A DNA stretch of 64,000 nucleotides from Siderastrea siderea (GCA_964030785.1 OZ034971.1:38616304-38680303), one strand, 5' to 3'; numbered from the stretch's first letter, positions 10,420 to 21,899 are shown. Made by a program: numbers and translations. The notes: a model not told the origin generated them from the sequence alone.

Positions 10420-10633
10420 TGATCTCAAGCTAATTTGATATACAGCAAATGGGGAATCGACCGTGCAACCGGCAGCTCTCTTTCGGCGCCTGTTACTGGC
10501 CTTGGCATTACTACTGCAGCCTCCAGCTTTCTTAAAGTGCACCTCCAAACCGGCCTTGCACTGACTCATGGCGTCAAATATCAAAAATAGTAATTGGTTT
10601 GAATCCTGCTGACCACAACGATTCCAAAGATCC
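10420..10633 (-). pseudogene. Secreted-peptide precursor, decayed exon 3 (copy D)
   Basis: After an acceptor (TACTTAG|GG) the minus strand begins like exon 3 of gene C (GIFGIxVVS). It stops, then resumes in another frame with MSQCKAGLEVHFKKAGGC and RRRKRAAGC. The pro-region cysteines and the polybasic site are kept, but the three-cysteine terminal peptide is replaced by an unrelated tail. No exon 1 or 2 is found upstream on this strand. It is a dispersed, decayed copy. Confidence 0.75.
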
Positions 10634-10789
10634 CTAAGTAATGTTTTAATCAAGTTTTGGAATAGTCATACCTGTATTAGGTGCCCTACGCGCATTAAGC
10701 GGTCACCCTCTACTGAGCGGACATTTTATAAAACCTAGAAAATTCTCTAATATCCCATTACTTGCTATATATACTCGTTGAAGGAAAGC

Positions 10790-11225
10790 GAGGACGGACA
10801 ACTTCTGACGACTAAAAAGTTAAAAAATTTAATAAAAAAATAAAAACGTTTCGGTCTTAGACCTTCATCAGTAACATGAAAAATTGAACTTATCAAATCT
10901 ACCTTAAATAAGATTACAGAACAAAACAAGACGCAAAATACAATACAACGCTATGAGTTACGTAACCGGCGTGATTATAACAATACTAAAACGAGGATAA
11001 GTGACGCTAACATTCAAAAATAAAAACAATATAGTACAACGATTATATAACGAAAAAAGGAAAACTAAACAATACTAACAATTAAACGTAATTACAAAGT
11101 GTAGATACAGGTACAACACTAAATAAATGAACGATACAAGGCAAAAATTTAACAAAAGACCGTAAATAATAAATAACAAACGATGACAGATAAGACTAAA
11201 AACTAAAAACTACTACAGGTATCAC
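10790..11225 (-). mobile_element. Possible Penelope-like 3' tail
   Basis: On the minus strand an AT-rich non-coding stretch ends in ACTGATGAAGGTCTAAGACC directly followed by GAAACG. This CTGATGA / paired stem / GAAAC string resembles the hammerhead-type motifs of Penelope-like element termini. No reverse transcriptase or endonuclease remnant is present, and the flanking stem needed for a full hammerhead is not evident, so the assignment is tentative. Confidence 0.3.
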
Positions 11226-11254
11226 AATTCTCAGTTTCTTTTGATTATCTTTGG

Positions 11255-12935
11255 GAGGTGAATATAGCTAAGTGTTACTGTCTCAAAAGCGAGGCAGTGA
11301 TTTGAATTTTTAACTATATTTGGTGACCATGGGCGAATCAAGACCGGGGGCGAATCATCATTCCTGACTAGGATGATTCGTCCATAGTCATAAAATAGTT
11401 CTCCGTCCAACATGGAAGACACACTCTGTTTTTTTTGTTTTTTGTTTTTGTTTTTTTTAATATAACAACCTTCTTTATAAGAACGTTAAGCTGAAATTGA
11501 CCCAGATTTTAAAAACATACTAAGAACGTACCCAAGCTGAGACTAAGAGACAAAGCATCCGAGCTAAAAACACATAGTAACAACATGATTTCTAACGAGC
11601 CATATATTTTTTTTTATTGTAGAGCTCAGACTATATTTTCTTGTCATTCTCAACTGTGGAAGAGCAATAAAGTGAATTTTGCTGAGAAGAAAAACCAACA
11701 ACAGCATGTATGTCAAAGAAATTTGACATGATACAGCGCACAAATGGGCGTTTTAAGGTTCGGCCTGGTCACGTTTATATCAGTTTTCTGAAATTCTATA
11801 CCACGTAACTTAAGAACATGCTAAGAACATTTCAGGCTGAAAACGTGAGAAAAATAAGAACATTCAGTTTCGGTTCAGCCTCAGCCGCAAAATTAGACGT
11901 TCTTATTTATAAAAAAAGAGTGTATTTTCTTCGAACTAGACGTCAATGTCATAAAGTATTGCCTTCTCATTTCGCAGCTAGTTTATAGAAATGCTGTCCT
12001 AGCCTTTGTGGCTGTGCAGAAAAACCCCCTAGGACGAAGTCCAGTTGAATGCCTTGTTTTTATTACGGCTAACTTAATTTGAGGTCTCAAGCAATCCAAA
12101 ACTGCCTCTAAAGTAAAGGTTCGTAATGAGTTCTCAGAGATCCTTGAGATTGGTTTCTTTAGGGGTTTTTTAGTACATCTGTGAGGAATATTGAATTGCT
12201 GTTATTAAAACAGACCGATAAAAATATCATAAAAATTTAACCAGACTTTTAACTGAAAGCTTTTGGTCAACATCCCAAAGGCTTCTAGGGCTCGAGGGGA
12301 CCAGGGTCCCGTCCTTATATAAAACGCGGGGCTCCCGTATTCCAGCTAGAGAAAAATTGAGGCTTCTAGGCCTTATCGCAATACTCCACGCTCCAAGCAT
12401 GGAACGTGGCAAGACTGTTCTTACGATTCCAACATCAGAATCTCTGTCCGCGCTCCCAGCAAAAAACGTTTTGGGGGTTCCGGACTCTACGGCAAAACTT
12501 TTAGTTCGCTTTTGCTCCAAAGACACCCTCTTTGAGATCCAGTTGAGATGCTTGTTCTCCAATTAATGCCTTGCGGAAAAAAATGAGTACTCTTTGCCCA
12601 ATTTTAAGAGCCTGGTTACTCTTGAGCGTGGCCGATGAAGTTTAGGGTCTGCACACACGAAGTACGTCACACATTGGGACTTGTTGAGGGACAGGAGACA
12701 TGTCCCTTTGTGTGTACCGACCTTCAGCTTTCGCCCACTCAATACAGTGGCCCTTAACGCATGAGACTTGGTCCGCCTACGGTAAACATGCGGTAAAACT
12801 AGAGGCCTTTTCTTTATATAAGCTAAAATTAAACCTTTTTTTAGAAGGCCGCATTTCGCTCTCAACCAACCTTGTTACCGTACGTACATTAAATATCTAG
12901 TGTTTTGAAGTGTTTATGGATAGCCTGCAAAGCTT
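11255..12935 (+). repeat. Dispersed repeat R2, copy II (5' part)
   Basis: Same family as 7540-9300, with matching landmarks: GGGCGAATCAAGACCGGGGG at about 11332, the GAAGTCCAGTTGAATGCC block at about 12037, and GGGACTTGTTGAGGGACAGG at about 12678. The family sequence stops at about 12935, where a 5'-truncated LINE begins, and resumes after it at about 14838 to 14975. No gene is supported inside. Confidence 0.6.
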
Positions 12936-14837
12936 GCGTCAAATTATCGGGGAATTTGTGTTTCAAGCTGTCTAGGAAAATTGTTTTGTTCTATTTTAAA
13001 CCAAAGACTGCTAAAGCATGTCAACTCGTGTAACATTCTCCACAATTCCCAGATTGGTTTCCTACCAAACAATCGTACAGCAGACCATGTCCTCACAATA
13101 AGAACGTTAGTAGATAAATATGTGCATAACCACAACGAGAAAATATATGCTTGTTTCGTAGATTTCAAAAAAGCTTTCGACTCAGTTTGGCATGTTGGTC
13201 TCTTATATAAGTTGTTACAAATAAATGTCGGAGGGTGCTTGTACAATTTGATGAAGAGTTTGTACTCAAACTCTACATGCTCTATAAAGCTTGGACAAAA
13301 TCAAACACGACCCTTTCAATATGCCAGAGGTGTACGACAAGGTTGCATTTTAAGTCCGTTACTTTTTAACCTTTTTATTAATAATATACCTTTCTCTTTC
13401 GAAGAAACTTTATCTGACCCCTTTGTCTTACCAAACGGCGCGAAATTAAATTCTCTTTTATATGCTGACGATCTAGTAATATTATCAAGATCCAAAATAG
13501 GATTGCAAAATTGCTTAAATATGTTATCTTCCTATTGCAATTCATGGATGTTAAGTATCAATCCTAAAAAGACTAAAGTTATGATCTTCCAAAAACGCGC
13601 AAAAAGATGTACTGAGTATAGTTTTCATATTGACAATGAAAACATTGAAGTTGTTCAGAATTACACCTATTTAGGAACATTAATCTCTTCAACAGGAAAC
13701 TTTTCATTGGCGCTTGACAAATTGAAAGAGAAGGCTCTCCACGCTCTTTTCAGCCTCAGAAAACACACACATATCAGCAATCTGTCCCCATTCCTTGCAA
13801 ATAAACTTTTTGACGCTATGATCTCTCCAATTTTAACTTACAACAGTGAAATCTGGGGAGTTTATACCAAACCTGATTTCAAGTCTTGGGACAGTTCACA
13901 GATTGAAAAAGCTCATCTCCAGTACTGTAAACGTTACTTAGAAGTAAGCAGTAAGGCATCGAATGTAGCTTGTAGAGCTGAGCTTGGAAAGTTTCCTCTT
14001 ATAATAGCTATTAATCAAAAAATATTTAATTACACCTTATATCTCCACAATAAGGAAAATGACTCTATTGTTAAACAAATCTTTTTGATGTCATCTGATC
14101 TTCATAACACCAGCAAAAATGGTTTTTACTCTAATGTTATGAGGATGTCTGAATATTATAATTTGCCTGATTTTGACCCTACTTTCTTAACTGATGCTAA
14201 GATTAAACACTATGTAAGTCTAATGCAACAAAAGTATATTTCACACTGGCAACATACTATTCGAAACTCTAAGAAATTAGAATTCTATAACACTTTTAAG
14301 GACGAATATACGCCTTCCTGCTATTTAGATCTTACAAGAAAACTAAATAACAGGAAAGAATTAGTGAAACTTAGAATAGGTAATCATAAATTATTGATCG
14401 AAACTGGCAGATATGATCAAATCCCAAGGGATAATAGACTCTGCCCTACGTGTAAATCAAGTCAAATTGAAGATGAAATTCATTTACTTTTCCATTGTAC
14501 TAAATACTGTAGTTTTAGAGATGAATTTTACAACAAAATAGAGAACCAAATACCAAACATAACACAATTACCTCCTATGCAAGCCACCAAAAAATTAATG
14601 AATTCTGGTAATTATTATTTAAATACTCAACTGATGAAGTTCATTTTGAGATGCTTATCTTTACGAAATAATCTTCTATCGAATGAAAGTAATGTAGCGC
14701 ATACATAATTTCTTTTTTTTTTCCTATTACATGATTATGATTGTTATAAGTTTCGCTTTAGTTAAGTTTTACGCTTTTGCAATACTGTATGTACTTATAG
14801 TCATGCAAATAAAGCTTGTTGTTGTTGTTGTTGTTAT
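12936..14837 (+). mobile_element. 5'-truncated LINE inserted in R2 copy II
   Basis: This non-LTR retrotransposon begins abruptly inside its reverse transcriptase (NYRGI motif) and ends with AATAAAGCTT followed by a (GTT)n tail at 14818-14836. Five-prime truncation and a simple-repeat tail are typical LINE insertion products. No clear target-site duplication is visible. Host R2 sequence resumes directly after the tail (GCAAAGGTAAAAT, also at about 9230 and 60250). The fragment at 1-500 belongs to the same family. Confidence 0.85.
12939..14708 (+). CDS. LINE ORF2 remnant: reverse transcriptase and C-terminal region
   Basis: The frame is open for about 590 codons and has no start codon of its own, because the 5' part (endonuclease and RT start) was never copied. 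In order it shows NYRGI and CLGKLF at the RT start, VDFKKAFDSVWH, RGVRQGCILSPLLFNLFINN, the catalytic YADD box within LLYADDLVILS, and INPKKTKVM of the thumb. A C-terminal cysteine-histidine motif (CPTCKSSQIEDEIHLLFHC) follows. The lack of stops points to a young insertion. RT would copy element RNA at a nicked target, but this copy lacks the endonuclease and is not autonomous. The clade (Jockey/CR1/L2 side) is not resolved. Confidence 0.9.
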   Translation, partial: SNYRGICVSSCLGKLFCSILNQRLLKHVNSCNILHNSQIGFLPNNRTADHVLTIRTLVDKYVHNHNEKIYACFVDFKKAFDSVWHVGLLYKLLQINVGGCLYNLMKSLYSNSTCSIKLGQNQTRPFQYARGVRQGCILSPLLFNLFINNIPFSFEETLSDPFVLPNGAKLNSLLYADDLVILSRSKIGLQNCLNMLSSYCNSWMLSINPKKTKVMIFQKRAKRCTEYSFHIDNENIEVVQNYTYLGTLISSTGNFSLALDKLKEKALHALFSLRKHTHISNLSPFLANKLFDAMISPILTYNSEIWGVYTKPDFKSWDSSQIEKAHLQYCKRYLEVSSKASNVACRAELGKFPLIIAINQKIFNYTLYLHNKENDSIVKQIFLMSSDLHNTSKNGFYSNVMRMSEYYNLPDFDPTFLTDAKIKHYVSLMQQKYISHWQHTIRNSKKLEFYNTFKDEYTPSCYLDLTRKLNNRKELVKLRIGNHKLLIETGRYDQIPRDNRLCPTCKSSQIEDEIHLLFHCTKYCSFRDEFYNKIENQIPNITQLPPMQATKKLMNSGNYYLNTQLMKFILRCLSLRNNLLSNESNVAHT

Positions 14838-16110
14838 TTCACGCAAAGGTAAAATTGAGTGGCGCAGGCGCAGCAGCGAAAAAGAGCTGCAGAGCAGCGA
14901 ATGTGAGCAGCGAAGTCTCCAAGGGAATGGGGAAGATTCAACAGCTTTTTATTTCATAGCGACAAGTTGGCACTTTTGTTATCTAAACGTATATATTGTA
15001 ATTCCTTTTCTTACATTTCATTTCAAACGGTGCCAAGCAGTGTATTGTACAGTGTTCAGTAGTACTTTCCAGTAATGTTGTTTACATTAGCATACTTCTT
15101 TGTTCTTACCACGTTTGGACGTCATCTGGGCGTTATCACACGGACGGCCACATAAAATTTTTAAACTGGCAACAAGAAAACTGAATTAAAGACATTCTTA
15201 TGGTAGAACAATAAAAGTTTAGTCTAGGCTGATCTAACATTTTATTTCCTTCTTTTGTTTTATACTACTTTTAAAAGTAACCGGATTCGTGACGAATCAG
15301 GATCTTTTTGGTACCAAGCAAGTTTTTTACGTTTACTCACAGACAGGATGAATCCGAATCCCTCTTTACCTCTGTCCCGGCCACCCCGGCTAAGACTCAA
15401 TCACAAATGAAGTGTCACATTCAGCCCTTGTCCATACGTATTCCGAAAGCTCTCCAAAACGCTGTCCAAAGTGGATATTTTTGTAAACAGAGATTTATCG
15501 TTTACCGGTGGAGGACAAAAAAGAACAAAATTAAGATTTTCCTATGGGGTCTGACCTTCCTTTCAGTCGTAAACGATTAAAAAAACCACCAAAACAAACG
15601 TTTTCGATACGACACGCAAAGTTTTCGTAAACGTAAGCGTAACAAGATCAGAAGAAGTCACTACAAATAAAAAGTAGCGTTTTTGATCGTTTATGTGTTG
15701 GCAGCAAAAACAAATGAAAACGCGTACGTACGTGACATGGGACGGAAGACATTGTGAAAACGCTGTCAGCGAATTAACGCTGTCTTTTGCATGAGAAATG
15801 AAGACATAGCTTGGTTCAAGCCAAAATAAAGTGTTCCAAATTTTAAAAAAGAGGTGGTGTTTTAACAGGGTGACTGTAAGAAAAGGCTCCGCTCAGCAGT
15901 TTTTTCTTGTGGTTAGTGTTTCTTGTAAATTTTTGTTTCTTGAAAGTACGGTTATTCCAAAACCTCCTGGTACTGCATGAATGAATGGGTTAAAAAGGTC
16001 CAAGTCAGTTTATCGTATAATGGATAGCCACTTAGACGTCCCAGTGGATACCCAGCACTAAACAGTTCCTTATCTTCTGAGAGTGATGAAAAACTCCAGC
16101 GCGAAATGCA
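14838..16110. other. R2 copy II 3' part and intergenic sequence
   Basis: 14838-14975 is the continuation of R2 after the LINE. From 15090 to 15800 the sequence holds AAAACGCTGTC / TCGTTTACC-like motifs in both orientations, which look like a MITE without clear ends. The small open frames at 14731-15075 and 15308-15580 have no recognisable domains and overlap repeats, so no gene is called. Confidence 0.4.
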
Positions 16111-16112
16111 GA

Positions 16113-16583
16113 ACATCCGGGGAGGAGACTCCCCTATGAAAGTGACGGGGATGCTTGTCGTCTCGCTTAGGGGAGTAAATTGCAGATTTTGGTCTCACTT
16201 AGGGTGTTCAGGACGGAAAGCCAATATTTTTACCTATACAGGTATCGCTTAGGGTAGTCTATGAACGAAAAACTAGAGGTTTATGACAATGCTTTTAAAA
16301 TTTAATTAGAGAAGACAGCATTCGGTGTCAACATTTTTAGTGCAATTAAAATCACTATAGCTCTTATTTGGCTGTCTGTTTTAGCATGGTCTCCTTTAGA
16401 GGTCAAATAAAGCCTCCGCGCCCAGATTGGTCTCCTTTAGAGTTTAGGGTTTAGGGTCTCCTTTTGTTTTGTTTTCTTTGGCGAAGCTAATAAAATAAAA
16501 TAAAATAAAATATAATTCTAACTTTCCGACGAGCATCCTCGTTCCTTTTATATGGGAGTCTCCCCCCCTCCTCCCCCCAGGGC
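16113..16583. mobile_element. MITE with GACTCCC-type inverted ends
   Basis: The left part (GGGGAGGAGACTCCCCTATG then GGGGATGCTTGTCG) is matched in inverse by the right part (CGACGAGCATCCTCG then TATGGGAGTCTCCCCCCC). Between them GGTCTC(A/C)(C)TTTAG-like motifs recur several times and an AAAAT microsatellite lies at 16490-16520. There is no coding capacity. Exact ends and target duplication are unclear. Confidence 0.6.
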
Positions 16584-16589
16584 CAGACC

Positions 16590-18340
16590 AATTCCGGAAG
16601 GTGAATAGCAGATACTATCCCGAGATTGAGTAAGCAATCTGGTTTGGTATATACTAATTCAAAACACCAGGCCGGCATACGTAGCGTGTGTCGTCCGCAT
16701 TCAAGCAAAATCGGGCCCGAATATTTGTCGTTTTGCGTAATGGCAAGTCACGGGACTTAGAGACAAAATAAAAGCGTGTCATCTAAGTCAACTCGATTCC
16801 TGAAAAACGTGCCTGGTAGTTCTTAATTCAAAGAACAATCAGAGATGTCTCACTGTATAACTGAAGAAAAACGGTTAAAATGAAAAGCGATAACTTATGG
16901 TAATAGTGGTTAGAAATAAAAAGAAGCTTCTTTGGGTTTTATCTTGTTTGTATTGATTAACGGGAAGACACCGCTTAAATGCCTAAGCGTGACGTCACAA
17001 AAGCCCGCTATTGACTCAGTTACTTGGCAACTAAACCCTTGTTTTTGACGTCTGACAGCAAATTGCATTACGATCCTTCTACATGCTTAAGGTAATCCTC
17101 TTAAATTAATTAATGCTGAGCGTTAATACCTGAGCGCCACGTTTTGTGAACTTTCACCAACTCGTTGAAATTGTCAGGTAATACGTAATGAGAATTAGGT
17201 AACAAAATGTCCCCTTTTAAAAAAGAAGAATTTGAGGAAAAACAACGAGATTTTGAAAGGCTGTAAAACGTAATACCTTGTCCCAAACTTGAAAGGCTCA
17301 AGAAGAAGACCTCTGAAAACTAAACACGTAAAAAGGGAATCAAAGCACTCTCCAAGTCTTCAACTAAAGTGGCAATAACTTGCTTCCACAGAAACCACCT
17401 TGTACATCAGTCATAGTCTAATGAAAAGTACCACGGTTATTAATTAACCCTATTTAGCCTTAGCGGGGGGGGGGGAGTCACATTGTGTCCGCGATGACTT
17501 TAATGAATTACAAGTTTTAAACGGCTTGACGTGACTTTTCCTAAAATTTAACAGGGAAAATTTTCCTGTGTCAGTGACATGTCTGTGATGATTGACGTTT
17601 TCATAGCAACCGTCTACTCAGGAGCGCATTTTGACTATTTTCAATCTGCCTTTTTTCCAGTCCTTTTTCCCCTTCGTTTTGTAAGGAGAAGATAATCCTT
17701 TACTTTTTTAATATATTTTTTGATACATGTCGCCATTGTGGACTGTATGACTGCAGGCTCGGGATTCAGGATGGCGGCCTCAAAATTCAAAATGGCTGGT
17801 TTGTGACGTCCTATGACGTCACAACCAGCGCAAGTACTATGTACTACATACATTATGACGTGTCCTACTACTAACCTGAATTTCGTAGCAGTAGCAATAA
17901 AAGTGTGAAAAATACAGTTGTTCAACATCTCTCTTACTCACCAACCCCTCCCCCTTTACTAAAATATCCACATTTATTTCGTCAAAACAGGTTTTTATGG
18001 CTCTATGTAGTTTCTGTAGAAATATCGGGTGTTAGAAATACATTTCCACTGATAATCCAGTAAGATTTCAATAAAGTTTCAAGAAAAATAAACAAACAAT
18101 CAACACCGATAAAAACAAGTAAAAATGCGTATTTCTTAGACTAATGACGGCATTGTGACGTCTGACACGTCATATACTCAATCTGTTAAGCTAATGACGT
18201 GCTAAAAACATGCCAAGTTGCATCACGGAGCATTAATACTTTTCTAGATCTATAGGGGGACACTTTGTGCCCCCGCCCCAGGCTCAGGAACTCAAAAAGA
18301 GCTCAGGCAAAATAGCTTTCAGATCCACATGTTATATATA
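16590..18340. other. Intergenic, no gene seen
   Basis: No coding exon could be supported. The stretch holds a G-run at about 17464 and several TGACGTCA-like words (for example at about 16991 and 17804-17822). The words are scattered in non-coding sequence. Confidence 0.4.
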
Positions 18341-18348
18341 TATATATA

Positions 18349-18541
18349 TTATAACGAAAATTATTCCAGGCTTCAGATGTATTTCATCGCTTTATTGCTA
18401 CAGCTCTGTTTCGTATGGCCAAAGGATGACCACACTCTTCAGGCAATACAAGAGTGTGGTCATCCTTTGGCCATACGAAACAGAGCTGTAGCAATAAAGC
18501 GATGAAATACATCTGAAGCCTGGAATAATTTTCGTTATAAT
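18349..18541. repeat. Near-perfect hairpin with 91-bp arms
   Basis: The left arm 18349-18439 and the right arm 18450-18541 are almost exact reverse complements, separated by a 10-nt loop (CAGGCAATAC). The arm contains CTGAAGAG ... GAAACAGAGC on one strand, resembling the hammerhead-like terminal motifs of Penelope-type elements. It may therefore be an inverted pair of element ends. It is preceded by a short (TA)n run. Confidence 0.85.
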
Positions 18542-18623
18542 ATTTACTGCTCCTGAAAAGTTGAGCGCTCTCTGAAAACCATTCTACACATTAGCAGATT
18601 GAATTTATATATATATATATATA

Positions 18624-18829
18624 TCTACCCGGATTTTTGAAAACGGTACCGCTCTATAAAAATTATGAGTGCCAGCAGTCCTTTTTTCTTCTCCCCTCTC
18701 TCCCCTCCCTTCTCTTTTCTTCCCCGTGTGGTTTCTAGGCTCATGGGAGTCCAAGAAACCCAGTTTCGGTGTCGTTCCGGTGAAAATGGGCAAATCTTCA
18801 GGAGCCACCTTTTCAAAAATCCAGGTAGA
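18624..18829. mobile_element. (TA)n-associated MITE, copy 1
   Basis: The ends are inverted repeats (TCTACCCGGATTTTTGAAAA and the complement of TTTTCAAAAATCCAGGTAGA). It lies directly after an (AT)n run at 18607-18623. The interior, a pyrimidine-rich CTTCTCCCCTCTCTCCC stretch and a GTGTCGTTCCGGTG block, is non-coding. The same element recurs at 18935-19210. Confidence 0.8.
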
Positions 18830-18934
18830 TGTTGCAAGCAAATGTTGCCAGATGGTGAAAAATGACCGAATTCTGGCTGGTGAGCGGCCTTTTCAGCATT
18901 TCTTGGCCATTTTAGCCCATTTCATGCCAACAAT

Positions 18935-19207
18935 TCTACCCGGATTTTTGAAAACGGTACCGCTCGGTTGAGGTGTCCGAGCGGTGTGTCGCGAGCACTT
19001 TTTTGTCGTTCAGAAACTATCTCCAAAGTAGGCAATATAAAAATTATGAGTGCCAGCAGTCCTTCTTTCTTCTCCCCTCTCTCCCCTCCCTTCTCTTTTC
19101 TCCCCCGTGTGGTTTCTAGGCTCACGGGAGTCCAAGAAACCCAGTTTCGGTGTCGTTCCGGTGAAAATGGGCAAATCTTCAGGAGCCACCTTTTCAAAAA
19201 TCCAGGT

Positions 19208-19210
<3 letters not shown>
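18935..19210. mobile_element. (TA)n-associated MITE, copy 2
   Basis: It has the same ends and interior as 18624-18829, plus about 70 bp (18964-19036) missing from copy 1. Its right end runs straight into a (TA)n run at 19209-19258. The first copy abuts a (TA)n run on its left, so the family appears to insert in or generate AT microsatellites. Confidence 0.8.

Positions 19211-19258
<48 letters not shown>
19209..19258. repeat. (TA)n microsatellite
   Basis: About 24 TA units adjoining the right end of the MITE copy 2. Confidence 0.95.
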
Positions 19259-19260
<2 letters not shown>

Positions 19261-19562
19261 GCGCCATTTTTCAAAAAGGGTCTTATTCTGTTGGACCCTT
19301 TTTGTGTTGTCAGGTTCCGTCGTTGTCATTCTTCCAGACCCATTTCTTACCTGAAAACCTGCTTGTTCTGATGTAAGCACGTAGCTACTTGCAGCTGGAA
19401 GCTTGTTGAGGAGAAATGGAACTGTGTAATGGAATCAAGAGATGGAAAACAAACAAACCCAGTTCATACCGTCACAAGCGGTAATCTTTGGACAGCTGTC
19501 ATTTTCCTTGGAGGTCTTCCGGATCGGCGAAAAACTATGGGTAATGTTTCTTCGTAGCGAAA

Positions 19563-20068
19563 CTGGTGTTTGAAGCGGAAATGGGCGTGTAGTTTGGAGA
19601 TAATCATGGCGTAAAGATGGCCATATTTGAAGTGTTGCCAAAATGACAGTCTTCATATGTTTGGCGGTGTAGCGCCTGGGCTCCAGTGCTCGCATAGGGT
19701 GTAGGGGTATTGGGAACCAGAGAGTTTGACAACTTTGAACCGTTATATCTCAGAGGGGTTTTATTGTGGCCGTTTGAAAAACTGTGGGAATATATGTATT
19801 GGAGACAAATTTCGCGTTTGGTGTTTGAAGCGGAAATGGGCGTGTAGTTTGGAGATAATCATGGCGTAAAGATGACCATATTTGAAGTGTTGCCAAAATG
19901 ACAGTCTTCATATGTTTGGCGGTGTAGCGCCTGGGCTCCAGTGCTCGCGTAGGGTGTAGGGGGATTGGGAACCAGAGAGTTTGACAACTTTGAACCGTTA
20001 TATCTCAGAGGGGTTTTATTGTGGCCGTTTGAAAAACTGTGGGAATATATGTATTGGAGACAAATTTC
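19563..20068. repeat. Tandem duplication, two 253-bp units
   Basis: The unit starting GGTGTTTGAAGCGGAAATGG (19565 and 19819) occurs twice head to tail with only a few substitutions, ending in GGAGACAAATTTCGCG. No frame is conserved across both units, so it is treated as non-coding. The small difference between units suggests a recent duplication. Confidence 0.85.
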
Positions 20069-21560
20069 GCGCTGCGCGTGGTTTTAAGTTGGTGAAATTA
20101 AGGTTTTAAAAGTTCCTGGGGTAGGTAAGTTACTTCCATGCCCGCAGTGCTAAGGACTATGGGATTGGCAGAAAATACCCTACCCTCGCATGAATTAGCT
20201 GCATTTGAGAATTGGGGACAAGCTTGTTTATGTGCAAGCTCACTGCAACTTAAGGTACAGTATGCGGTCCTTGGTCGGCGAGGTCCTTGTTCTGCGACCT
20301 TTCCGAACAGATGTCATATTTGCCCGTTAATAAAAATACGACAAAAAACGAATGTATCCGATGATTTATTGATTAGTCTTCTTCCATATGACGATGTTTC
20401 GACTTTCCTGCTGTTGGTGAAGGCGGGGAATTCAAGTTTGTTGGCAACATGAGACCCCTCATAGAGTATTTTTTGGCTCGCCGTTGGAAGCCAAAGTTGC
20501 TATGGACGCTAACGTACATTGAAATAATTAAAATGTTAGAAAATCCAATTTAGTAACTGCATCGTTTAAGCCAATCACAGAGTGAAAGGGAATTTGGTCT
20601 TGATGATGGTTTTCAACGCTCGCAGCTGGATTTTGTTGCGAGCTAAACCATGCGTCATGGAAAGTCCCACTTTGTGGTATTTTTAGCTCTGAATAGTCCC
20701 GGGCCTTATCATCGCTATTTTAAGCTCTGGCAGCGAGAGCCTGGGTTTTTGCCCCGTTTGGGGCAAAAACCCAGGCCTCTGCAACCGGTGGCTTCACTTG
20801 CTCACCCGGCCGAATTAATTGTTCTGTCATGTCCAGTAAGCTTATATATTTTTGCAGTCAGTGCAAGAACAAACAACCAACGACCATTGCTGGGTTTGTC
20901 GTACCAGGTATTTAGACGAAACTGTCCTTGAAGGTTTATCGAACACTTCAGTAGGCCAATTTGTCTTTCTACTTTTGCGTCTCCGTAAATTACATGGTCA
21001 TGTTTACTTAGCTTGCGCATAGATAAAACGCAACGGGAGGACGTGTTGTTTTGAAAAAGAAGTTTACAGATAAACCAATTTCTGTGGTTGTGAAGGAATT
21101 TGCTGCAGAGTTTAAAACTTTTGTTTTAACGACTGTCGAAAAATATCAACAATTTTCGCATATGGGTCCTTGATGCGCGACCTATGACCCTGGAGAACTT
21201 ACATTTCGCGAAGCGGACAAAGAAAAGCTTAGATAAATGGAAACGGCCGTTGTTTTTGCTGAATATTTTCAAAATCTTCCTTATATACATGTTTGTGAAC
21301 GCGGTTAACTTTTCAGTTGTATACCTAGAATACATATAAGCTTGTAGTCTTGTAATTTAATATTTTCGACTGCGCTTGGGGCTTGTGTGAGGGACTGTTG
21401 TCTGAAAAGTAGACATATTATTTTATACTTACAACGACTTTCCAACAAGACCTGCAGCTTAGATATATCAAGGATAAGAAAGAATAAATGAAATATTGTT
21501 CAAATTTTCATTCTCCTACAGAAATTCAACTGACAAGATTCTAAAAATACAAGAAAATGG
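20069..21560. other. Intergenic, no gene supported
   Basis: Several short open frames exist on both strands (for example 20138-20452 and 20650-20931) but none shows a recognisable domain, splice structure or homologue in the window. A perfect 16-bp-arm hairpin is annotated separately at 20740-20775. Confidence 0.4.
20740..20775. repeat. Perfect 16-bp inverted repeat
   Basis: The arms CCTGGGTTTTTGCCCC and GGGGCAAAAACCCAGG are separated by a 4-nt loop (GTTT). This is a strong potential hairpin in non-coding sequence. No U-run follows, so a terminator role is not suggested. Confidence 0.85.
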
Positions 21561-21562
21561 CC

Positions 21563-21639
21563 AGTCTCCTGTACGCAGCCGTTTTTAGTGGCGTCACGCA
21601 ACGCTCCCAAAACATCTAAAAACGGCTGCGTAGGAGACT
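21563..21639. mobile_element. Short foldback MITE with 10-bp flanking repeat
   Basis: Inverted ends (AGTCTCCTGTACGCAGCCG and CGGCTGCGTAGGAGACT) enclose a short interior. AGAAAATGGC occurs directly on both sides, consistent with a 10-bp target-site duplication. It is non-coding. Confidence 0.7.
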
Positions 21640-21714
21640 AGAAAATGGCAAGATTCTAAAATTTTGTCGAGATTGCACAGTCATTCTGACAGATTATCGC
21701 CTTTATCAATTTTC

Positions 21715-21895
21715 AGACCATGTGCACGTGGCTAATAGCTCCCTGGTGAACATCAACATTCCGCTACAAAGCGTGGAGGAGTTAAATTCGGGACCACCGA
21801 CTGACAAATTCATCCAGTGGCAGGGAGGAGGATTTGAACTCGGGACCTCCAGATTACAAGTGCAGCACCCTAACCACTAGGCCACGCTCACCTCC
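21715..21895 (-). mobile_element. tRNA-derived SINE
   Basis: The minus strand starts at about 21895 with a tRNA-like head: an A-box-like GTGGCCTAGTGG, an ACTTGTAAT stretch that would place a TGT (Thr-type) anticodon, and a B-box-like GAGTTCAAATCC at about 21828-21840. A degenerate second GTCCCGAATTTAACTCC segment follows in the body. The acceptor stem does not pair properly, so it is a SINE and not a working tRNA gene. The 3' end is not defined. Confidence 0.6.
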
Positions 21896-21899
21896 AACT

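Noticed and set aside
16440..16460. TTTAGGG telomere-like repeat
   Set aside because: Only two adjacent units within a MITE interior built of CCTTTAGAG motifs, so not a telomeric array.
18922..19380. Open frames of 85-152 codons over the (TA)n run
   Set aside because: They are produced by the TA microsatellite (YIYI repeats) and MITE sequence read on both strands.
20740..20775. Bacterial-type terminator hairpin
   Set aside because: Perfect stem but no following T-run and no upstream gene, in a eukaryotic setting.
21825..21895. Functional tRNA-Thr gene
   Set aside because: A and B boxes are present but the acceptor and anticodon stems do not pair and a SINE body follows.
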